Shown here in pieces: positions 9,040 through 15,472 of a stretch of 16,248 nucleotides of DNA. The stretch's first letter is position 1. The number at the start of each line of letters is the position of its first letter. A program made the translations under genes and the position numbers. The stretch comes from Bondarzewia mesenterica. Taxonomy: Eukaryota; Basidiomycota; Agaricomycetes; Russulales; Bondarzewiaceae. The stretch spans positions 1 through 16,248 of the forward strand of contig SGPL01000636.1 in the NCBI GenBank assembly GCA_004802705.1, read 5' to 3'. A model generated the notes under the pieces. It had not been told where the DNA came from. It saw only the letters and a program-made list of their open reading frames with translations, and made no database searches.

Positions 9040-9060
9040 CAATGTTCAGAAATTTGTGGT
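9040..9060 (+). CDS. cox2: cox2 exon e (21-base exon)
   Basis: Seven codons encode QCSEICG, which follows FYG of exon d in every COX2. It carries the two CuA cysteines and the bridging glutamate. It is preceded by G (end of intron 5) and ends in GGT, after which COX2 homology stops and group I core motifs follow. The expected continuation (A/V-NHGFMPI, with the last CuA His and Met) was not found anywhere downstream in the window. The next bases (GTA TGA CAT GGA) resemble V-x-H-G by chance or as a relic. Confidence 0.88.
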
Positions 9061-9300
9061 GTATGACATGGATCAAATTAGGCATAGGTCCAGTTTTAAT
9101 TCATTAAAACTAAAATGTAACTATATGCTAGAACCCGTAAAAATAAATACAAAATATTTATCTAGGTAACTAGCAGGCAATAAAAAAATACTATAAAAAA
9201 GTATAAGCCTCAGAGACTACACGTTACATAACTAATTGATTAGTAAAGAAATAGCCCTTCCATTTCGAAAGAAATGTTATTTTTACTAAAGTTATAGCTA
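9061..9300 (+). mobile_element. cox2 intron 6 (group I), core visible, 3' end not located
   Basis: Group I core segments follow exon e: P-like TATATGCTAGAACCCG (9123-9138), Q-like AACTAGCAGGCAA (9168-9180) and R-like CCTCAGAGACTACACG (9208-9223). The S segment should read like AAGTTATAGTCC, but at 9288-9299 it reads AAGTTATAGC and then runs into a GC-rich repeat starting about 9298. The repeat seems to have entered, or replaced, the 3' strand of P7. The 3' splice site and the last cox2 exon are not recognised. Confidence 0.65.
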
Positions 9301-9535
9301 GCTCCTTCTAGCTCCTTCTTGCGTAGCCACAAAGGCGTTTGTTTCTCCGAAGGAGCTGTCTTTTATTTGTTTGTTTGCTTCTAGCTCCTTCGGACAAAGG
9401 CGTGTTTATTTTTGTTTAAAAACAAAAACAAAAAAATAAAACAAACAAAAAAAAAATTGCTTCGCCAGCCAAAGGCGGGAGCAGAAACAAAATAAAAGGC
9501 GGAGCCAGCCAAGGGCGAGGCGTTTATTTTTTAAC
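9298..9535 (+). repeat. Cluster of GC-rich dispersed repeats in A/T tracts
   Basis: The core word CTCCTTCTTGCGTAGCCAC followed by AAAGGCG occurs at about 9309-9337. A shorter variant, CTCCTTCGGACAAAGGCG, occurs at about 9385-9402. Both are followed by long A/T runs with TAAACAAAAACAAAA-type tails. A third block has GCTTCGCCAGCCAAAGGCGG and GGCGGAGCCAGCC. No coding sequence is seen here. Confidence 0.75.
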
Positions 9536-9539
9536 CATT

Positions 9540-9755
9540 TATTCAAATTATCTAATGAATGTAGGTATTATACCCTGTCAGACAGAAAATAGATTATACT
9601 CTAACCCATTAATTCCTAAATTAAAGAATAAATTAGAACTATATTTATGTGAATGTAAAAATCCATTATTAACTTCTTATATAAGATCTATATTATTACT
9701 TCCTTTAGATGAGATAGCTTCAAAATATGGAAAAGGTATTACTACACCTCTCTAG
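9540..9755 (+). CDS. Unrecognised ORF in or after cox2 intron 6
   Basis: The frame is open with AT-rich codons like those of the host genes. It contains NVGIIPCQTENRLYSNPL, KNKLELYLCECKNPLL, SYIRSILLLPLDEIASKYGK and ends GITTPL. It is framed by repeats on both sides, so it may be a remnant of a larger intron protein. It matches neither the LAGLIDADG nor the GIY-YIG motifs, nor the COX2 C-terminus. It could be a degenerate endonuclease tail or a chance frame. The amino-acid mix (two nearby cysteines, Leu-rich helices) looks protein-like rather than like translated repeat. Confidence 0.4.
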   Translation, partial: YSNYLMNVGIIPCQTENRLYSNPLIPKLKNKLELYLCECKNPLLTSYIRSILLLPLDEIASKYGKGITTPL

Positions 9756-10380
9756 CGCTACGCTGGCTCCGCCTTTTTTTGTTTATTTTATTTTTTTTTG
9801 TTTTTAAACAAAAAANANNNCCTTTGTCCGAAGGAGCTATAAGNANNNNAAAAAAAAAAATACGCCTTTNNNNTAATTTAATTTATATATAAAAATTTAT
9901 TAGGCTCCTTCTTGCGAAGCCAGAGCGACAAAAAATTAGGCGATTATTTTGTTTTTGCTTTATGCGCTTTGGCTACGCCAGAGCTAATAATAAAATTTGC
10001 CGCGTAGGCGATAAAATTTTATAAAGCGTACTGGCTTCGCAAGAAAAAAAATTAGGCAAATTTTATTAAGCTACTCTTGCGTAGCAGCCGCCATAGTTGC
10101 TACGCTCGCTACCGCGGAAGAGGCGGGAGGAGCAAGGGGCGCGATAAAACAGTCTGTTATTAGGTTTATTTTGTTTGTTTAAACGGCGGATGCGCTACCG
10201 CAACAAAATTAGAGAAAAAAAGAATGAGGATAAATTACTATTACCGCGTAGCGATAAATATAAAAAAACCTATAATTTAATTACTTAAAAAAATAATAAC
10301 ATTTTATGAGCGAAGCACCCCCCACCCCCATCGGGTGCTTCGCTAGACGGGGGGGAGCCATTATAAANTTTATAATAAAG
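9756..10380 (+). repeat. Repeat-rich spacer with palindromic GC clusters
   Basis: No gene is seen. The region is a mosaic of the dispersed repeat family in both orientations: GGCTCCGCCTTTTTTTG at about 9769-9785, CCTTTGTCCGAAGGAGCTA at about 9821-9839, TTGCGTAGC at 10078-10086 and GATGCGCTACCGCAACAAA at 10188-10206. AATTTATATATAAAAATTTA units occur near 9880-9900. Several N stretches mark poor assembly. A strong hairpin lies at 10309-10344. Confidence 0.7.
10309..10344 (+). repeat. Perfect 12-bp GC-rich hairpin
   Basis: AGCGAAGCACCC at 10309-10320 is the exact reverse complement of GGGTGCTTCGCT at 10333-10344, with a 12-base C-rich loop. It stands between the repeat spacer and the minus-strand tRNA genes. 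It could be a GC-cluster mobile unit, or an RNA end or processing signal. Confidence 0.7.
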
Positions 10381-10428
10381 ACTTTTATTAGGAGCCAAAA
10401 AAATAAATTTAATAACCAAATATAAAAG

Positions 10429-10501
10429 TGAAAGCAATCGGACTCGAACCGACACCATAACTCCTTAAAAGGGAGACACTCACCAATCGAGTTCTGCTTC
10501 C
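10429..10501 (-). tRNA. trnK: tRNA-Lys (anticodon TTT)
   Basis: Read on the minus strand, a complete cloverleaf is present. The acceptor strands are GGAAGCA and TGCTTTC. The D arm is ACTCGATTGGTGAGT and the anticodon loop CTTTTAA is closed by CTCC/GGAG. The T arm is TCGGTTCGAGTCCGA and the discriminator base is A. Anticodon TTT reads AAA/AAG lysine. Only the outermost anticodon-stem pair is mismatched. The CCA end is not encoded, as expected. Confidence 0.93.
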
Positions 10502-10611
10502 TTATTCTAATCTTTATTAAAAAAATTTACTGTCACTTTTTTTAAAGATTATTTTTTTTAATTATTTATTGTTTAATAAGTTTTTGCCTAAAAAAAATAG
10601 ATAAACTATTA

Positions 10612-10685
10612 CTGAGTTGACCAGATTCGAACTGATATAGTTCATTACCAAAAAATGACGTTTTTCCAAATTAAACTACAACTCA
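10612..10685 (-). tRNA. trnQ: tRNA-Gln (anticodon TTG)
   Basis: On the minus strand the acceptor strands TGAGTTG and CAACTCA pair perfectly. The anticodon stem TCATT/AATGA closes the loop TTTTGGT, with U33 and anticodon TTG (CAA/CAG glutamine). The T arm ATCAG-TTCGAAT-CTGGT has one G-T pair. The D arm TAGTTTAATTTGGAA is A/T-rich, as usual in mitochondria. An alternative TTT reading would need a poorer anticodon stem, so glutamine is preferred. The stretch 10686-10940 is plain A/T-rich sequence with one short repeat near 10817-10838 and no gene. Confidence 0.9.
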
Positions 10686-10944
10686 CTATAGAATACAGTC
10701 TACAGATTACAAATATATATTTGTAAAAAAAACCGTAAAACTGTATATTTTTTATAAATATAATATTCTCTTTTATTAAAATTAATTTAATTAATTTAAT
10801 TAATCTAAAAAAAATAGTGCGTAGCGCTCCGAAGGCCTTGCTTTTTTTATTCTTTACTATAATGAAATATAAATTGAGGATTTAAGTTATTTTATAATTT
10901 AATAATTATCTCCTTATTTCCTTAAACAAAAACTAATAAAATAC

Positions 10945-11532
10945 TTAGGCGGCTTCGCCGAGCAAATTGCAAGCTCCCGATTCTTGCGAGCGCAATTGTG
11001 AGCTAAACGGACTCACAATCCTTCCAGGTTCGGCATGCTGGACGTTTATGCACCGTGGGACTCATGCACTGTGCGATAGGTTTTCTCTTTCTCATCGGAC
11101 TGGGCTGGCCCTTCTTAGGGGGGGCGCGTACGATACTGCCTAACGCGGTGTGATGAGGATCTTTACTCTGGGCCCATTCGTTTTGCCAGGCAGGTTTTCG
11201 CCACTGGCTGTGGCGCCCTTGTTTGAGACAAACGGCCGTAGGTTGAATGCTGTTCTTCTCGGATCCTTTGGTTCGCTCACCGTAGTAATCCCGGCAGATA
11301 TCCGGTACGGGAGGGGCGAGGGATCTTGCGAGGGAGGAGAGGCCACGTAAGCAGACAGGGATATCGTATGTGCTTCCGAGTGGGGAACTGAAGAGAACAC
11401 CCTATTTGATCAGATAGGTAGACCAGAGCGGCATCTTTTTTACATAGGGGTAAGGCCGCGTTGTGTTAGCGACTTCGGGCACTATGCTTGCGCTCTTCAT
11501 CTTGGGCGATAACGGGCGAGGGGGCGGTTACT
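10945..11532 (-). other. Non-coding 3' trailer of the reverse-transcriptase element
   Basis: This is GC-balanced sequence between the RT stop and the element edge. No conserved protein is recognised. An 86-codon open frame at 11400-11140 on the minus strand is rich in Ser/Pro and is probably chance. Hairpins are visible: GGCG/CGCC at 10949-10960, and ATTGC-aa-GCTC pairing with GAGCGCAAT at 10966-10996, which could serve as an RNA 3' end. I found neither a group II domain V helix nor a clear tRNA-like 3' structure. Confidence 0.45.
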
Positions 11533-13325
11533 TTAGTCGGAGAGCTTTAAAGGGTAGGGCTTCCAACCTCGGTACTTTCATTTGATTCGTTGACTTAGGG
11601 ATCTGGCCGCGAACGAGCTGGAGTTGAAGACGTCCAGTTTTACACCGTAGATTTCAGTTCCGTTTATACGGGGTAGCGTTCGTTGGGATTCCAGGTCGCT
11701 CCAGCTTCAACGACGGAAGCTGTAGCTAAAGTCCTGTACTATGTCGTCCAGATTTAAGTTCCCTGCGTACAGACGAGCCGAGATGTATCCGAAGTAGCAC
11801 GTATAGAATCAGTCATCGAAAGTTCGTTTCTTTTCTAATTCTTTATTGTAAAGTCAGGGGTGGTGAGATTTGTCGTAGTGGATGGCCTTTTCTATTAGGT
11901 CGTATTCTTCTAATATTTGAGTCTTTCCGCTTCGGGTCGCGGCTCTTAATATTCCATCTTGTCTTATGGCGTTTTTGGAGCTTAGACGCTTTAATTCGGC
12001 TGGAGAAAGTAGGCTTTTATGTCAGTATTCTCTCCCCAGAAATTTTAGCGGTCCTAGTCAAATCCCGTCTTTCTTTACTCAACGGCTTTTGTCTCAGTTC
12101 GCCAACACTCCGCTCTCTCGGGGAAACTTTAGTAGTTCCTCCGGAGCGCTCGTGAAGTCGTATAGTAGTCCGTCGTCCGCGTATTGTAGTACTTCGTGTC
12201 TTTTCGCGAGAGGAGGGTTTCGTCTAGCACGAAGTTTCCTAGCGTTGGAGAGGTCGCGAAGCCTTGCGGTAAACCGTGGAAGGTTTCGTAGGTTTGCTCT
12301 TTGGCGCTTAATTCGCTCGAGATTCGGTCTTTTAGTCAGCTGTATCAGGTGTCGTTTGCGTGCTCCGGAGTTAGAAGAGACGTGTTTTCCAGATGGATGT
12401 GGTAGGCATAGTCTAACATCCGTTCGGATTCGCTTAATCAGTCTCGAGGGAGAGCGGGACCTGTTTGCGGTAGGGATCGGTTTAGGCGGGTGTACAGACT
12501 GCTTATGGCGTGCGGAGTTCCTTTACTCATTAATAGATGGTATAGGTAGTCTAGGTTTACAGTGTCGAAGTATTGTTTTAAGTCGAATTCATATATGTTT
12601 TCGGATTTTAATACTTTGCTGTGTAAAGCTAGCCAGGCGGTGTCTGTTCCTTTCTTGGGTCAGAAACCGTGTTGTTGGTCGGAGTGGTATGGAGATAGTC
12701 AGATCGTTAAGATTTCTTCTAGACCTCTTAGTATCACTCGTCAGGCCATACTCGGTTTTGATATGGGCCGTTTCCCCCCGTTCGGCTTTGGGACGCTCTT
12801 CTCGGTCGAAGTGAATTTCCTTTAGTGGATTGCTTAGGATTTTCTTTATTCTTACTATGCAATTTCAGACGTCACCGTAGTCTAGCGTTCTGTGTCAGTT
12901 TTTGTAGCAGGTTTGAAAGATCATCACTAGGTACCCGTTGGAACGTGTTAGAAGATTTCAGGCGATTCGTCAGTATTGTACTGGATTGTCTCGGTGTTTA
13001 TTTAGCCGGATCATCTGGTTTTCTACGTAACGGTTTATGCTTTTGTTGTTGTATGCTTCTCATTCACAAACGGGTTCGTAGATTCTTTTCTTTATACCGG
13101 CTTCCTTGAATACTGGGTGTCAGGGCGCTAGGACGGATACTTTAATTTTCGAACGTTGGGTAGCGGATGGTGGGGAAATACAAATGAAGGGTCGCGGACT
13201 AAACAGTTATCTCCCGGAGGAGAGGAGGCCGGAGAATTTAGGGGCGGTCTCTGAGTAGATAAGTCTTTTATCGCAGTTCTCAACTGGGTCAGAGCTAAGC
13301 TAGCTGTTTGGTTCTTGATTTTCAT
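11533..13325 (-). CDS. Reverse transcriptase, TGA=Trp, with three frame changes
   Basis: Read on the minus strand with the mitochondrial code, conserved RT blocks appear in order. KPNGGKRPISKPS lies at about 12746-12788 and QHGFWPKKGT at about 12645-12674. EFDLKQYFD (12564-12590) contains the motif A aspartate. GLPQGFATSP lies at 12246-12275. LQYADDGLL surrounds the catalytic YADD at 12172-12183. A C-terminal part of about 215 residues (KFLGREY, FDDWFYTCYFGYISARLYAG) ends with TAA at 11535-11533. The start is taken as the ATG at 13325. The coding frame changes between about 13190 and 13130, between about 12820 and 12796, and at about 12210-12195. Conserved residues continue on both sides, so single-base indels are likely. 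About 20 tryptophans are TGA and only three TGG. No HNH endonuclease signature is seen. The gap of about 95 residues between motif A and GLPQG seems long. Total about 597 codons. Confidence 0.85.
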
Positions 13326-13945
13326 GTTGTTAGTGTTATGTCTTGCGGTCTATTCGCGGCCGGCAACTAGTCAGGGTCGTTCAGTAACCGACTGAGACGG
13401 GGGTCCCCCTGGACGGCAGCTGGGTGACAAAATCGAAAGAAGGTGTTTCGAGATAGGCTCTCATGAAGCGAGCCTACCCGGGAGGGCCATGCCCGTGGTG
13501 TTTGATACTTTCACTTCAGGCTCGTGACTTTATCGGGTTAAGATTTATATAGACTGGGTTTAGTCCTGGGACAATAAGAAATCTTGGCTAAATATCGGGT
13601 AACTCTGGTACGGAGTCAGGTGGCGGGAGGGGGCGTGTCGTTAGGCGCGAGGAGCGTGTTAGAGAATTAGCGTGCGGAGTGGTGCTCTGTTTCTTTCAGA
13701 GGGTTCCGTAGGATAGTTCGGTAGTAGAGGCTCTTACTACTAGGGTGTTTCCCCAATCGTTCCATGGAATAACCTACGTACTACATTGTTGGTTTTATAC
13801 TCTGGCTATAGAGATCTGCCCTGGTCTCTTTCTTTAGCGTTCCGACTGGATGCCGGTGGGAATCTCTATTGACGGAGGGGGGCCCGAGGTCTACGCGGTA
13901 GACAGATCGTTAGTCCGTCAGCATATCCTGGTGTTGGATATTAGT
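13326..13945 (-). other. Structured 5' leader of the reverse-transcriptase element
   Basis: About 620 bases precede the RT start without any convincing coding frame and are rich in stable inverted repeats. Examples in plus-strand coordinates: TAGGCTC/GAGCCTA (about 13455-13477), GACT/AGTC nested within AAGATTT/AAATCTT (about 13540-13585), CTCTG/CAGAG (about 13685-13701), GTAGTA/TACTAC (about 13722-13741), GTCTAC/GTAGAC around GCG (about 13890-13904) and ATATCC/GGATAT (13923-13941). The size fits domains I-III of a group II intron or a retroplasmid leader; this is inference only. Confidence 0.5.
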
Positions 13946-14222
13946 TTATTCCATTTTATATAAAAGTAGTAGTTAATATTTATTTTAGCTACCGTTGTCT
14001 TATTGTTGTCTATATAGAAAGTTCCGGTTTAAATCCGACAAAGACTTGAAATTTTGGGATAATATTACAGTTATCCTCTTATTTCTTGGAACCTCTTAGT
14101 TTGTAGATGGAATCGAAGTGTATAATGCGTAACCAATTAAAATTCGTAAACTGGATTAAGTAAAATTAATTCGCAGCCGAGGCATATACAATTAGAGTCC
14201 TGAAAAGAAAGTTTTGACTGTT
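13946..14222. other. Transition spacer, no gene recognised
   Basis: Composition falls back to AT-rich host DNA. Tokens such as GTTCCGGTTTAAATCCGAC (about 14022-14040) look like part of a tRNA T arm, but no acceptor or anticodon arm can be built around them. No coding frame of note is present. Confidence 0.4.
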
Positions 14223-14405
14223 TTAACGGTGTTTACCCGACTTAGGGAACACTTCGAGCTTTCTTTTCTTCGTTGAATTATTATATTTAGATATAATAAT
14301 ACGACTATTATCTTCATCTTCTAACGAAGTCCCTGATTCCAACGATATATACTTTTGATCTATTTGTCCTTCAATGTAAATAATAAGATCCTCAATATCA
14401 ATCAT
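14223..14405 (-). CDS. Small acidic ORF of unknown function
   Basis: Sixty codons start at ATG (14405). The product opens MIDIEDLIIYIEGQID, continues with an acidic stretch (SLEDEDNS) and ends with a lysine-rich tail (STKKRKLEVFPKSG). Codons are AT-rich like host genes, unlike the adjacent GC-balanced island. It diverges from the membrane-protein gene at 14601. No family is recognised and no membrane helix is predicted by eye. It may be real, but a chance frame of this length is also possible. Confidence 0.35.
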   Translation of the reverse strand: MIDIEDLIIYIEGQIDQKYISLESGTSLEDEDNSRIIISKYNNSTKKRKLEVFPKSGKHR

Positions 14406-14600
14406 ATTTGTTATTAATATATGAGGTCCATAAGGTTAGGGGGTATTATTGTTTTATAAAATGTTGACAGAGTATAAGAGATTGTATAAAGTATATAGTT
14501 ATTATATAGTTTATTGTTTCTCGATAATTATATACATTTTGGGGCTTATTGATTAAATTAATTATTTAGAGAGTAATTTATTTGATGTGTGTATGTAATT
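14406..14600. promoter_or_regulatory. AT-rich divergent intergenic region
   Basis: About 190 bases separate two divergently oriented frames, the minus-strand 14405 start and the plus-strand 14601 start. Runs such as TATATAGTTATTATATAGTT and TTATATACATTTTGG are present. A mitochondrial promoter here would be expected by arrangement, but I see no specific consensus. Confidence 0.25.
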
Positions 14601-15472
14601 ATGAATCTCTTTTTATTTTTAAAATTTTTTTATTACAAAAAAAAAGACTATATTTTATACAAACAAATGAGAATTAATAGTATAACTAAAGCGTTACCTA
14701 TAGGTTTAGGGATTATAACTGGACATGCTTATTATATGCAAATAACAGATAGACCGAAATTTGAAGAAATTACTAGACTTAATAATGAAAGAAATACTTC
14801 TCATACAGCATATGTTTCATTAAGTGAAAAATATAACCAATTATTGGAAAGACATGTTAATGACACAGATAATATTAATTTAATTAAGAGATGTTCTGAA
14901 ATCGCTAGAGATGCAATGGTTGATGCTAAACAAAAAAAATTCAGAAATGCAAGAATATGTAGGAAAATTAAATAATAAAACGCTGACTGCTACGCAAGAT
15001 AAATTTTAAGCCCAGAGGAACTGCTTCGCAAGAAAAATGCGTTAATAATATTAAATCAGCCGGTGAAAAGTGTAATAATTCCTTAGAAAAAAGGTAATGA
15101 ATTAATAGAAAAAAATTATTGATGCTATAGAAAAGTCAAGTGGAGCTAAGAATAATTATGTTGATACAATAATGGAATTTTTTACGTTGATATCAAGATT
15201 ATTTAAGTAGTTTGAGTTTTGAGCAAGTAGGAGCTTTATTTCATATAAGTTGTTCGATTATTATTCTAATGTGTTTAATCAGTCTTATTTCCATTTTCTA
15301 TGGTGATTGATTGATTATCTATTTTAAATTGGAGGCTAAATATCCTAGAATAGCTAGTTTTATTTCGCTTAGACGTAAGTTTCAACAATTTTACTTTTTA
15401 GTAAATATTTTGTTTATTGTTTTAGTTCTATTAGGTATTATTTTAATAAATTTTTTTGTTTTCATTTCTTAA
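14601..15472 (+). pseudogene. Membrane protein of unknown function with central helical region, frame-broken
   Basis: The first ATG in frame is at 14601; an in-frame GTG at 14589 is an alternative. The first 125 codons give a hydrophobic segment (ALPIGLGIITGHAYYMQI) and then a charged, heptad-like stretch (LNNERNTSHTAYVSLSEKYN). At an 8-A run (about 14932-14939) the frame ends unless shifted. The sequence then continues as SEMQEYVGKLNNKTLTATQD, and further as IDAIEKSSGAKNNYVDTIME. The C-terminal part starts SLSFEQVGALFHISCS and continues with a hydrophobic helix, FYGDWLIIYFKLEAKYPRIA, SLRRKFQQFYFLVN and a second long hydrophobic helix, ending at 15470-15472. TGA encodes the Trp of YGDW. A short repeat-like GC stretch (about 14983-15040) interrupts the middle. 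I associate this layout with orphan ORFs of fungal mitogenomes, possibly plasmid-derived, but cannot name a function. Confidence 0.6.

Larger units (their letters stand above)
10945..13945 (-). mobile_element. Integrated reverse-transcriptase element (GC-balanced island)
   Basis: Base composition changes abruptly near 10945 and again near 13945. Inside it is roughly balanced, with G/C-rich third codon positions; outside it is AT-rich. The minus strand holds a reverse-transcriptase gene (13325-11533) between a leader of about 0.6 kb and a trailer of about 0.6 kb. Hairpins mark both edges: ATTGC-aa-GCTC with GAGCGCAAT at 10966-10996, and ATATCC/GGATAT at 13923-13941. The dispersed repeats of the host genome are absent inside. 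The general plan resembles fungal mitochondrial retroplasmids or a group II intron with its ORF. I found no domain V, no GTGYG start and no flanking exon, so the class is open. Edges are approximate (tens of bases). Confidence 0.65.

Noticed and set aside
9061..9075. Continuation of cox2 after QCSEICG as V-W-H-G
   Set aside because: It would break the invariant NHGFMP motif, and group I core segments start shortly after; treated as intron.
11020..11060. Possible group II intron domain V near the 3' edge of the RT island
   Set aside because: GGTTCGGCATGC and GCACCGTGGGACTC recall fragments of domain V, but the strand and pairing are wrong and no AGC...GTTC helix with GAAA loop can be formed.
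11140..11400. Minus-strand 86-codon frame and its plus-strand overlap in the RT trailer
   Set aside because: Low-complexity Ser/Pro content and overlapping open frames on both strands point to a chance frame in GC-balanced DNA.
11966..12814. Plus-strand open frame of 282 codons
   Set aside because: It is antisense to the RT gene, rich in Arg/Ser/Leu, with no conserved motif. It is open because the minus-strand RT codons leave few plus-strand stops.
12562..13109. Two overlapping plus-strand frames of 87 and 94 codons
   Set aside because: They are antisense to conserved RT motifs (QHGF, PKPNGG) and have no features of their own.
13985..14050. Possible tRNA around GGTTTAAATCC
   Set aside because: Only a three-pair T arm forms; there is no acceptor stem and no anticodon arm.
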